Below, in pieces: positions 40,581 to 48,197 of a stretch of 48,197 nt of DNA (position 1 is the stretch's first letter; every line of letters starts with the position of its first letter). The DNA is taken from the NCBI GenBank assembly GCA_029560455.1, contig JAKQKW010000057.1:1-48197 (forward strand), in the 5' to 3' direction. Under the pieces are notes generated by a model, which had not been told where the DNA came from, did no database searches, and was given only the letters and a program-made list of their open reading frames with translations. Both the position numbers and the translations under genes were made by a program. This stretch comes from Candidatus Rifleibacteriota bacterium. GTDB lineage: Bacteria; Riflebacteria; Ozemobacteria; Ozemobacterales; Ozemobacteraceae.

Positions 40581-43319
40581 ATGTCTGCAAAGAGGGGTTT
40601 TCTTTTTCCGACCCGGTTAGCTCTTCTCTGGCTGGCTATGCTGTTCTTTTTGCCGATTTCTTCAGTAGCTGAGGTCAGCGAAAAAAGAGTGGTAGTGCTC
40701 CATTCTTACCATCAGGGCTTTAAATGGACAGATGATATTTCGGCTGGCATAAGTGAGGTAATGCAGACATGGCCGACGGGTGTCGAACTGATTCACGAAT
40801 ACATGGACAGCAAGCGGCGCTGGGATAAAAACTACAAAATGCTGCTTGAAGGACTGCTCAGTTACAAATACCGCAACATGCAGCCAGATGCGGTGATCGT
40901 TTCTGATAATCTGGCCTTTGAATATATGTGTGAGTCTGGGAAGGATGTTTTTCCTGGAGTTCCGGTCTTTTTCTGCGGCGTGAATTATCTCGATCCTCAG
41001 GTTTTGGAAGGGTTGCCGAACTTTACCGGTATCAGCGAAGTCGTTGACATCGACCGGAATATTGAGCTGATAAGCAGGCTGCACCCTGAGCTTTCAGAAA
41101 TAGTGTTTGTCGTTGACAATACCGAGACCGGTAGAATCCTGTCTGCATATCTTGATGGGTGCAGAAAAAAATATCAGAAAATAAAAATCAGACAGTTAAC
41201 CGATGCTACCTTTGCCGAACTTTCTGAAGAAGTAAGCCGGTTGCGCCCGGGCAGTGCAGTAATCTGGAGCATCTTTTTTCGTGACCGCGCAGGTCGCTTT
41301 CTGGAATTTGACGATGGGGCGAGTCTTATCGCCAGTGCGAGCCAGGTTCCGGTTTACTGCTTATGGGATTTCAGCCTTGGTTATGGCCCGGTTGGAGGTT
41401 TTCTTACCAGCGGCCACGAACAGGGTAGTGCAGTTGCCAGGAAAGTGATTCAATATTTTGGTGGTACACCTCTTGCCGGGTTGCCGGTTCGTTATGAGCC
41501 GGTAACCGTGCCAAAATTCGACTGGAAAATGCTTGAGAAGTTCAAGATTAACGATGCGCTGTTGCCCGAGGGAGCATTTTTGCAGGGGCGCCCGGCGTCG
41601 ATAACCGATCAGTTCAGAGAATGGGTTATACTCGGCCTTTCGCTGATCTTCGTGTTAATCGGTGTTAACCTTGTTCTTTCATATATTATCAATAAACGCA
41701 CCAGAGAGCTTGTTGTTGCCCGTGACCGGGCCGAAGCCGCCAATCGCGCCAAATCTCAGTTCCTTGCCAATATGAGCCATGAATTGCGTACTCCGTTGAA
41801 TGGGGTTATTGGCTTTACCGAGCTTCTGCTCGGTTCAAAACTCGAAAATTCACAGGGGCTCTATGCGCGAAATGCCAATACGGCGGCACTCTCGCTGCTT
41901 GGCATCATTAACAATATTCTTGATTTTTCCAAAATTGAGGCCGGAAAACTTGAGCTGGAAAGGGTTAAGACCGATCTGCCGCAGCTGGTAGAGCAGAATG
42001 TCGCTGCTGTCAGATTTGCTGCCGAGAAGAAAAAGATCGAGCTGCTGCTGAATATTTCTCCAGGCATTCCGCGATATTTTCATCTTGATCCGGTGCGATT
42101 TGGGCAGATTCTGGTTAATCTGCTGAGCAATGCCATCAAATTTACTGAGCGGGGCGAAGTCGAGCTTAAAATTGAACTCGAAAACGGCGATGGGCGAATA
42201 GGCCTGCTTGTTGTTTCTGTTAGAGATACGGGTATAGGCATTGAAGCCGCAGAAGTAGAAAGAATTTTCAAAGAATTTTCTCAGGCCGATAATTCGACAA
42301 CAAGGCGTTTTGGCGGAACCGGACTGGGTCTTACAATTGCACGACTGCTGGTTGAAAAAATGGGCGGTATACTTAAGTTAGAATCTCGGCCTGGCACCGG
42401 CAGCCTATTTTATTTCAGTATTCCGGTTGAATTTGAACCTGGCGAGCCTTTCGAAGCGCACCGTCTCAAGAGTCTGCAGAATATTCTGATTGTCGATGAT
42501 AACGAGCAGAATCGCATTATTCTCAAAGAGATGCTTGAAAAATGGGGTGTTTCGGTGCAGACGGTTGCCGGTGGTGCTCAGGCCGAGATTATGGTCAACA
42601 GTGGCCTGCATTTTGACGCAATTATCATGGACTACATGATGCCAGGTCAGAACGGCATCGAGACCATAAGAAAAATCAGGATGAATCAGGTACACAATGG
42701 GTCTGCCCGGCAGGTGATTCTTCTTTGCAGTTCTATTGACGACCCCGAGGTTCTTGCTGACTGCCATGAACTTGGAGTGGAAGCGAAATTGATCAAGCCG
42801 GTCAGGCCAAATGATCTTTACAGCTGGCTTTGCCGCATAGTTGAGCAGAATTCAAGTTCGGTCGAATCCCGGGTTGATATAAAAGCAGCTGCGAACGATT
42901 TTTTACAAAGCCTCCGGCCTAAAATAATGGTTGTCGAAGATGTTGAAATGAACATGGTTATTGCCTGTGAACTGATTGCGAAAATTGTTCCGGGAGCTGA
43001 ATTAATTAAAGCTGAAGGCGGTCGACAGGCAGTCGAGGCATTCACGAAGGAACATCCGGACCTGGTTTTTATGGACCTGCAGATGCCTGAAGTCGATGGC
43101 TACACCGCTGTCCGCGAGATTCGCCGCAGCGAAACTGCCGGGGTGCATGTACCGATCATCGCCCTTACAGCCAGTGCCATCAAGGGCGAACTCGAAAAAT
43201 GTCTCGAAGCTGGCATGGATGACCTGATCTGCAAACCGGTTGAACCAAAGGTTCTTGAAAGCGTTCTGCGCAAATTTCTTGCCGGTGAAAACCTGAAAAT
43301 GCCTGATAAAACCGGCTGA
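40581..43319 (+). CDS. Hybrid sensor histidine kinase with periplasmic ABC-type sensor and two receiver domains
   Basis: A 912-residue protein. The signal or first TM ends near residue 30. A periplasmic sensor of the ABC-substrate-binding type (KRVVVLHSYHQGFKWTDDI start) runs to about 340. A TM lies near 350-372. HisKA has the phospho-accepting H400 (NMSHELRTPLNG). HATPase_c has GIGIEAAE and GGTGLGLTIARLL. Receiver 1 has D684 (IIMDYMMPG) and receiver 2 has D832 (FMDLQMPEVDG). No output domain is present, so a separate HPt or response regulator must exist elsewhere. The ATG at 40581 follows GAGGGAAA; a GTG twelve bases upstream is rejected. It is alone between the UbiA-like gene and the dikinase-like gene. 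The ligand is unknown. Confidence 0.9.
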   Translation: MSAKRGFLFPTRLALLWLAMLFFLPISSVAEVSEKRVVVLHSYHQGFKWTDDISAGISEVMQTWPTGVELIHEYMDSKRRWDKNYKMLLEGLLSYKYRNMQPDAVIVSDNLAFEYMCESGKDVFPGVPVFFCGVNYLDPQVLEGLPNFTGISEVVDIDRNIELISRLHPELSEIVFVVDNTETGRILSAYLDGCRKKYQKIKIRQLTDATFAELSEEVSRLRPGSAVIWSIFFRDRAGRFLEFDDGASLIASASQVPVYCLWDFSLGYGPVGGFLTSGHEQGSAVARKVIQYFGGTPLAGLPVRYEPVTVPKFDWKMLEKFKINDALLPEGAFLQGRPASITDQFREWVILGLSLIFVLIGVNLVLSYIINKRTRELVVARDRAEAANRAKSQFLANMSHELRTPLNGVIGFTELLLGSKLENSQGLYARNANTAALSLLGIINNILDFSKIEAGKLELERVKTDLPQLVEQNVAAVRFAAEKKKIELLLNISPGIPRYFHLDPVRFGQILVNLLSNAIKFTERGEVELKIELENGDGRIGLLVVSVRDTGIGIEAAEVERIFKEFSQADNSTTRRFGGTGLGLTIARLLVEKMGGILKLESRPGTGSLFYFSIPVEFEPGEPFEAHRLKSLQNILIVDDNEQNRIILKEMLEKWGVSVQTVAGGAQAEIMVNSGLHFDAIIMDYMMPGQNGIETIRKIRMNQVHNGSARQVILLCSSIDDPEVLADCHELGVEAKLIKPVRPNDLYSWLCRIVEQNSSSVESRVDIKAAANDFLQSLRPKIMVVEDVEMNMVIACELIAKIVPGAELIKAEGGRQAVEAFTKEHPDLVFMDLQMPEVDGYTAVREIRRSETAGVHVPIIALTASAIKGELEKCLEAGMDDLICKPVEPKVLESVLRKFLAGENLKMPDKTG

Positions 43320-43328
43320 TTTTGTATA

Positions 43329-43357
43329 TTGGCGTTTGTGGGTTTGTCGGTTACAAT
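43329..43357 (+). promoter_or_regulatory. Predicted promoter of the dikinase-like and BtaA-like genes
   Basis: TTGGCG at 43329-43334 and TACAAT at 43352-43357 are spaced by 17 bases. The leader of about 30 bases ends in AGGAAACC before the ATG at 43395. The site sits just after the histidine kinase stop, so the downstream pair is likely its own transcript. By-eye call. Confidence 0.5.
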
Positions 43358-43394
43358 TATTACCTGAATCAAAGACAAAAACGAGGAAACCGCC

Positions 43395-46157
43395 ATGTAT
43401 ATAGTTTCTTGCGCAAACCGCAATTTTGCAGAGGTGCTGCCGCTGGTCGGCGGAAAGGGTGGCAATCTTCTCAAACTGACCGAAGCCGGTGCCGATGTAC
43501 CTGCTTTTGCGGTTCTCACCCGCCACTGTTTTGACGATTTCATCGATTCGTTCAGAGACGAATTTAAAAAGAAACTGAAGGCAATAGACTGTTCTTCGCC
43601 CGATAAAATCGCCCGCACCGCCGGCGATTTGCGTGCCTGCATCTGCGGCCATAAAATACCCGAAAAGATCAGAACCGAGTTGTTTGCAACTCTGCGCAGT
43701 CTTTTTAAAAGCGATTGTTTTATGGCCGTGCGCTCATCAGCTCTGGGCGAAGATTCTAAAGAATTTTCATACGCCGGGATGCTCGATACCTGCCTGTTCA
43801 GGCGCACTGACGAAGAAATCTGTGAAGCGGTCGTTACCTGCTGGTCATCGATCTTCTCTGACCGGGCCGTTGCCTATCGCAATATGCGCGGCATCCCGCA
43901 GGATGACGTCTCGATGGCCGTAGTCGTTCAGGAAATGATCGACGGCGTTGCCTCAGGCGTCACTTTTACCGTTAACCCGACCACCCGCTATCAGGACGAA
44001 ATCCTTATCACCTCAGTCTTCGGCCTTGGTGAAGGTCTTGTTTCTGGTACACTTGATTCCGATCAGTTCATCTGTCTTAAAAAAGAAAACTACCCGGTAA
44101 TCGAAACGCAGCTGGCCGACAAGGTTGAAAAGCTGGTTTTCGACCGCGAGAAAAACTATGGCACGAAAACCGTCGAAGTGGCGGCCGATCAGGCGAAAAA
44201 GCCGAGTCTGAGCGAAGCGCAGCTGCGCAGCATCGCTACGGTCTGCCATCGCATCGAGGGTTCCTATCACGGGGTGCCGCAGGATATCGAATGGACGATC
44301 GACGGCGACGGCCGGGTTCGCATTCTGCAGGCCCGCCCGATCACGACCATCGATCAGCCGGTTCCGTCTGAACGCCAGTATTCAACGATCTGGGATAACT
44401 CGAACATCGTCGAGAGCTATTCGGGCGTCACGACGCCGCTGACCTTCTCGTTTGCCATTTACGCGTATCACCGTGTTTATGTGCAGTTCTGTCAGGTGCT
44501 GATGGTGCCCGAAGAAGAGATCAAGGCCAACGATTTTGCCTTTGCCAATATGCTCGGCTTTCTGAACGGGCGTATTTACTACAATCTGAAGAACTGGTAC
44601 CGGTTGATCTCGGTTCTGCCGGGTTATAGCTACAACAGCCGCTTCATGGAAGGCATGATGGGCGTCAAGGTCAGCTACGACAAGACGGTGAAGCATAAAC
44701 CGATGGGCTTTTTCCAGAAGTATTTCTGTGAACTGCCGCGACTGGCGCTGGTTGGCGCGAACCTGGCATATCGCTTCTGGCGCACTGATGCCGAAGTTAA
44801 GCATTTCATGCGGGTTTATCAGGAACAATACGACAAATACAAGGATTTCGACTTCAATGCGGCGCCCGCGCATCAGCTGGTCGACATTTTCAACGAACTC
44901 GACAACACGGTGCTGGCCAACTGGAAAGCGCCGATCATCAACGATTTTATGGCGATGATTTTCTACGGCGTGCTCGATGCGCTTATGAAAAAATGGGAGC
45001 TCAACGCCGACCCGGCTCTTAAAAACGACCTGCTTGCCGGTCAGGGAAATGTCGAAAGCACTCTGCCGCTGCGCACGATTCAGAAAATTGCCCGGTTCGT
45101 TTCGGCTGATGATGAGCTTAAAGAGCTGTTCCGCAGTAAAACCGCCGTGCAGCTTAAAGAGATGTTTATCCCGGTTCCTGGTGCCGACCGCCCGACCAGC
45201 CATCAGCAGCTGGGCGCTCAGGTTGCCGATTACCTCGAAAAATACGGTTATCGCGCCATGTGTGAATTGAAGCTCGAAGAACCGTCGATGAACGAAAAGC
45301 CCGAGTTTCTCTTCGATATGATCAAGAACTATTCTGCCGCACCGATGCCGGAAGAGGGCGATGTTGGCGAAAAAGAGCGCAGAGTGCGCGAAGTTGCTGA
45401 GCTCAAAGTCAGAACCCTGCTGCGCGATGATGCAATCTGCTTCGGTCTGATCAAGAAAATCGATATTCTGATGTTCGTTGCCAACTGGGCCAAAAAGGCC
45501 ATGGCGGTGCGCGAATACCAGCGCTTTGCCCGCACCAGGATGTACGGTCTTGTCAGCCGCATTTACAAAGCCTTTGGTCGCCGCTTCGTCGAGCGCGGTC
45601 TGCTCGATAAGGTCGATGATATTTTTTATCTGACAATGCAGGAAACCCTCGAATACGTCACCGGCACCGCCCGCAGCCAGAAACTGCGCGAGCTGGCCGC
45701 ACTGCGCCGCGCTGAATTCGATGAATACCGGGCCATGGATGAGCTGCCCGACCGCATCGAAACCACCGGCATCACCTACTGCAACGACCTGACCCGCGGC
45801 ATGCTGCCCGCACAGGCCGGCGACGACGACCCCGATATCATTCGCGGCATCGGTGGCTGTTCTGGTAAGGTAACCGGCAAGGTCAAAGTCATTCTCAACC
45901 CCAGTGACGATATGTCGCTGAATGGCGAAATTCTTGTTGCCGCCCGCACCGACCCGGGCTGGGTGCCTTTGTTCGCGACCGCTTCCGCTCTTCTCATCGA
46001 AAGAGGAAGCATGCTGTCACACTCGGTAATCGTGGCGCGCGAACTTGGTCTGCCCGCGGTTGTCGGCGCCACCGGCGTTACAAAGAAAGTTAAGACCGGT
46101 GACGTGGTTGAACTCGATGGCACCACCGGCATAGTAAAGATTATTTCCCGCGCCTGA
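43395..46157 (+). CDS. PEP-synthase-related phosphotransferase with rifampin-phosphotransferase-like layout
   Basis: A 920-residue protein. Residues about 1-320 are the PPDK/PEP-synthase ATP-grasp domain (GGKGGNLLKLTEAG, AVRSSALGED, VVQEMIDGVASGVTFTVNP, GLGEGLVSG, ILQARPITT). Residues about 800-920 are the swivelling phosphohistidine domain with H876 in GSMLSHSVIVARELGLPAV. The TIM-barrel that closes PEP synthase is absent. The middle 450 residues (starting NIVESYSGVTTPLTFS) take its place. That ATP-grasp / substrate / His order is the layout of rifampin phosphotransferases (about 870 residues), which pass the beta-phosphate of ATP to a small molecule. The real substrate is unknown. The BtaA-like gene 32 bases later suggests a lipid or head-group precursor. 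Confidence 0.85.
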   Translation: MYIVSCANRNFAEVLPLVGGKGGNLLKLTEAGADVPAFAVLTRHCFDDFIDSFRDEFKKKLKAIDCSSPDKIARTAGDLRACICGHKIPEKIRTELFATLRSLFKSDCFMAVRSSALGEDSKEFSYAGMLDTCLFRRTDEEICEAVVTCWSSIFSDRAVAYRNMRGIPQDDVSMAVVVQEMIDGVASGVTFTVNPTTRYQDEILITSVFGLGEGLVSGTLDSDQFICLKKENYPVIETQLADKVEKLVFDREKNYGTKTVEVAADQAKKPSLSEAQLRSIATVCHRIEGSYHGVPQDIEWTIDGDGRVRILQARPITTIDQPVPSERQYSTIWDNSNIVESYSGVTTPLTFSFAIYAYHRVYVQFCQVLMVPEEEIKANDFAFANMLGFLNGRIYYNLKNWYRLISVLPGYSYNSRFMEGMMGVKVSYDKTVKHKPMGFFQKYFCELPRLALVGANLAYRFWRTDAEVKHFMRVYQEQYDKYKDFDFNAAPAHQLVDIFNELDNTVLANWKAPIINDFMAMIFYGVLDALMKKWELNADPALKNDLLAGQGNVESTLPLRTIQKIARFVSADDELKELFRSKTAVQLKEMFIPVPGADRPTSHQQLGAQVADYLEKYGYRAMCELKLEEPSMNEKPEFLFDMIKNYSAAPMPEEGDVGEKERRVREVAELKVRTLLRDDAICFGLIKKIDILMFVANWAKKAMAVREYQRFARTRMYGLVSRIYKAFGRRFVERGLLDKVDDIFYLTMQETLEYVTGTARSQKLRELAALRRAEFDEYRAMDELPDRIETTGITYCNDLTRGMLPAQAGDDDPDIIRGIGGCSGKVTGKVKVILNPSDDMSLNGEILVAARTDPGWVPLFATASALLIERGSMLSHSVIVARELGLPAVVGATGVTKKVKTGDVVELDGTTGIVKIISRA

Positions 46158-46189
46158 TTGGGCGAATTTAAAGATCGGAGACTCTGAAA

Positions 46190-47284
46190 ATGAAACCAGC
46201 AGTAGTTTACAGCAACGTATGGGAAGACCCCGAACTCAACCGGGTCTCTTTAAAAGTTAAGCCCGGTCAGAACGTTCTTTCGATAACCTCAGGCGGCTGC
46301 AACTCGCTTTGCCTGCTGCTCGAAGACCCGGCGAAGCTGATTTCTATCGATCTCAACCCCGCCGCTCTGGCGATGCTTGAATACAAGCGTGCCGCGATCA
46401 TGGAACTCGAATATGATGAATTCATCGATGCGCTCGGTACACCGTTCCTGTTCAAGCCTGAAAAGTCGCCGGAATACCGCGTTGAACTCTATAACCGCAT
46501 CAAAAAACACATGCCGGCCCATGCCACCGCCTTCTGGGATGAAAACCTGCATCACATAAAAAGCGGCATCATGATGTGCGGCAAGGTCGAAAAATTCTTC
46601 AAATTCTATCGCACCGTGCTTGGCTGGCTTTATGGCAAAGAAGAGCTGATGAAGCTGTTCAAAGCCGACAGTCTCGAAAAGCAGCGCGAAGTTTATGCCA
46701 ATTTCCGCAAGAAACGCTGGAATGCTCTGCATCGCCTGTTGCTCAACCGCGGCGTTCTCAGTCTGGTAAAAGGCGCGCATTCTTTTGCCCAGGTCGATTT
46801 CGAAGATTTCGCCGGCAACCTCAACCGTAAGCGCACTCTGGGCATGACCAGATTTTTCAACCCCGACAACTATTTCATGTGTCTGCTGATGCTGGGCGGG
46901 CATTTCCACGAAAAGGGCATGTCGCCTTATCTGCTGCGCGAGAACTACCCGAAACTGAAAAAGAATATCGACCGCCTCGAAATCTTTCAGGGAACGATCG
47001 GCGATGTACTCAAAAAAGACGGGCCGGGCAGTTACGACCGCTTCAACCTGTCGAATATCTTTGAATGGATGACCAACGAAGTTTTCAACGGCATCATTCG
47101 AGAAGTTCTCGAACTGGCGCGCCCCGGTTCGCGCATGGCCTGGCGCTACACTTTTGCCCGCCCGCGCGAACTCGATGCCCAGAACCTCGACCGCCTGGTC
47201 TATGAACCCGAGCTTTCAGAGCAGCTGTTTCAGCAGGACCGCGCCTTTATCTACGAAAGTTTTCATGTCTATCATCTGAAGTAA
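46190..47284 (+). CDS. BtaA-like (DUF3419) AdoMet 3-amino-3-carboxypropyl transferase
   Basis: A 364-residue protein of the BtaA/DUF3419 family. WEDPELNRVSLKVKPG, NVLSITSGGCNSLCLLL and LISIDLNPAALAMLEYKRA are the AdoMet-binding segments. YDRFNLSNIFEWM and ARPGSRMAWRYTFARP are conserved further on. In Rhodobacter, BtaA moves the aminocarboxypropyl group of AdoMet to diacylglycerol, the first step to the betaine lipid DGTS. The methylating partner BtaB is not in this window, so the product might be left unmethylated or completed elsewhere. The preceding dikinase-like gene probably shares its transcript. A strong terminator follows the stop. Confidence 0.8.
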   Translation: MKPAVVYSNVWEDPELNRVSLKVKPGQNVLSITSGGCNSLCLLLEDPAKLISIDLNPAALAMLEYKRAAIMELEYDEFIDALGTPFLFKPEKSPEYRVELYNRIKKHMPAHATAFWDENLHHIKSGIMMCGKVEKFFKFYRTVLGWLYGKEELMKLFKADSLEKQREVYANFRKKRWNALHRLLLNRGVLSLVKGAHSFAQVDFEDFAGNLNRKRTLGMTRFFNPDNYFMCLLMLGGHFHEKGMSPYLLRENYPKLKKNIDRLEIFQGTIGDVLKKDGPGSYDRFNLSNIFEWMTNEVFNGIIREVLELARPGSRMAWRYTFARPRELDAQNLDRLVYEPELSEQLFQQDRAFIYESFHVYHLK

Positions 47285-47296
47285 GATCAGAAGCTG

Positions 47297-47326
47297 AGAG
47301 CCGGGGTATTACCCCGGCTCTTTCTT
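47297..47326 (+). terminator. Intrinsic terminator after the BtaA-like gene
   Basis: A perfect 11-base-pair stem (AGAGCCGGGGT at 47297-47307 and ACCCCGGCTCT at 47311-47321) with a three-base ATT loop, followed at once by a T-rich run. It lies 13 bases after the BtaA-like stop and closes the dikinase/BtaA-like transcript. Confidence 0.92.
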
Positions 47327-47365
47327 TATGTTAAAATTAAAATAACGTACTATCGCGGAGGCATT

Positions 47366-48136
47366 ATGCGACTACAGAAAATACTGATGTTCGTGCTGGT
47401 TATGGTTCTGGCTGGTGCTGTAAGCGCCATGGCCCTCACAGCCCAGGAAGTCCTGCAGAAAGTCGAAGACCGTTACATTGGCAAGACCTCAAAAGCCAAT
47501 GTTCAGATGGATCTGATTGACAAGAACGGCGGCGTGCGCGAGCGCAAGCTGACCATTTCACGCCGCAAGATCGATGGCAGCAATAAAGACAACTTTATTC
47601 ATTTCGTGGCGCCGCCAGATATTCGCAACACCACCTATCTGGTCAACGAAAAGAACCGCGACAAACAGAAATGGATCTATCTTTCTGCCTTCAAGAAAAC
47701 CCGCAAGATCGTCGCCGAAGATTACGCCATGGCGTTCGTTTCGAGCGACTTTACCTACGAAGACATGGATGACATAAGAGCCGACGATTATGTCGCCAGC
47801 GACCTAAAAGAAGAAAAGCTCGGTGACAAAGATGTTTACTCGATTTCGGTAACCAAAAAAGATGCCAACACCAGCTACGCAAAAGTTATCATGAAGGTCT
47901 GCAAAAACACCTTCGTCGTGCTGCGTTCTGAAATGTATGACAAAAAGGCGCCTGACAAGATGATCAAGGAGATGACCGCCTCGAACCTCGAACAGATCCA
48001 GGAAATCTGGACCCCGAAAGAAGTGGTAATGAAAGACCTCGTCAAAGGCACCTCGACCAGCCTTAAAACCGCCAAGATCGCCTACGATCTGCCGCTGAGC
48101 GACGACGAATTCTCACAGCGCAACATGGAAAAATAA
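47366..48136 (+). CDS. LolA-like outer-membrane lipoprotein-sorting family protein
   Basis: A 256-residue exported protein with signal peptide ending near MALT (residue 25). LTAQEVLQKVEDRYIGKTSKANVQM and KLTISRRKIDG, FIHFVAPPDIRNTTYLV, KQKWIYLSAFKKTRKIV, and DFTYEDMDDI are the typical segments of the LolA_like proteins annotated as outer membrane lipoprotein-sorting protein. These are often next to RND transporters, but none is in view before the window ends. It likely binds a lipid or lipoprotein in the periplasm. A GCGGAGG ribosome site lies upstream, after the terminator. A second strong terminator follows, so it is a single-gene unit. Confidence 0.88.
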   Translation: MRLQKILMFVLVMVLAGAVSAMALTAQEVLQKVEDRYIGKTSKANVQMDLIDKNGGVRERKLTISRRKIDGSNKDNFIHFVAPPDIRNTTYLVNEKNRDKQKWIYLSAFKKTRKIVAEDYAMAFVSSDFTYEDMDDIRADDYVASDLKEEKLGDKDVYSISVTKKDANTSYAKVIMKVCKNTFVVLRSEMYDKKAPDKMIKEMTASNLEQIQEIWTPKEVVMKDLVKGTSTSLKTAKIAYDLPLSDDEFSQRNMEK

Positions 48137-48160
48137 CGCCCTTTCACTTTTCGCCAACCG

Positions 48161-48197
48161 GCCCGAAGCGCAGAACCCCTGCCTTCGGGCTTTTTCT
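48161..48197 (+). terminator. Intrinsic terminator after the LolA-like gene
   Basis: Outer stem GCCCGAAG (48161-48168) with CTTCGGGC (48183-48190), inner stem GCAG (48170-48173) with CTGC (48179-48182), one bulged C, and a TTTTTCT tail at the window end. Confidence 0.88.

Noticed and set aside
44382..45203. A 273-codon minus-strand frame opposite the dikinase-like gene
   Set aside because: Covered by a well-supported plus-strand gene; no start context and no domain.
1..48197. CRISPR arrays, tRNA and rRNA genes
   Set aside because: No regularly spaced direct repeats, cloverleaf-like sequences or rRNA-like conserved stretches were seen on reading the window.

Overview
The window reads as a stretch of chromosome from a Gram-negative, probably anaerobic bacterium. 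An outer membrane is implied by a TonB-dependent receptor, a second predicted barrel protein, a LolA-like protein and several lipoproteins. Anaerobic or ferredoxin-based metabolism is implied by a four-subunit 2-oxoacid:ferredoxin oxidoreductase. Many secreted proteins without a recognisable family, many pseudopilins and large membrane cyclases suggest a poorly sampled lineage. A candidate phylum of the Riflebacteria/Ozemobacteria type is my best guess, but it rests on general gene content only. Coding density is high, most genes are on the + strand, and many neighbours overlap by 1 to 4 bases.

Layout. (1) 99-3385: an Rpn-type nuclease, a carbohydrate-binding-like protein, an isochorismatase-fold hydrolase and a P-loop protein. 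(2) 3523-6217: the four subunits of a VOR/KOR oxidoreductase. (3) 6310-7369: rsfS and rsmE, both ribosome-related. (4) 7639-22103: a co-directional block of eleven genes. It holds two pseudopilin triads, two periplasmic proteins with a shared start, a 1392-residue secreted protein, another secreted protein, a FecR-domain lipoprotein and a CHASE2-SpoIIE phosphatase; it looks like an undescribed envelope or secretion system. (5) 22163-24398: mtaB and an SH3-domain exported protein. (6) 24408-31955: a minus-strand basic-tailed protein, a plus-strand lipoprotein, and a translationally coupled minus-strand pair of membrane class III cyclases. (7) 32073-35425: a barrel-like protein, a cobalamin riboswitch and a BtuB-like receptor. 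(8) 35535-40525: a fusion of AMP-forming ligase, carrier domain and HMG-CoA reductase, then a formyltransferase-fold protein, a REP-like repeat and a UbiA-family membrane enzyme. (9) 40581-48136: a hybrid histidine kinase, a rifampin-phosphotransferase-like dikinase, a BtaA-like (DUF3419) protein and a LolA-like protein.

The two strongest discoveries are these. First, the cyclases at 26353-29166 and 29163-31955 have lost complementary halves of the class III active site: one keeps both metal aspartates, the other keeps the Asn/Arg pair. They should therefore work only as a heterodimer, like the C1/C2 halves of animal adenylyl cyclase. Second, the 1004-residue ligase-carrier-HMG-CoA reductase fusion has every catalytic landmark intact. 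It looks like a carboxylic-acid-reductase logic built with an HMG-CoA reductase fold as the reductase. All functional calls come from reading motifs by eye; no database search was run.
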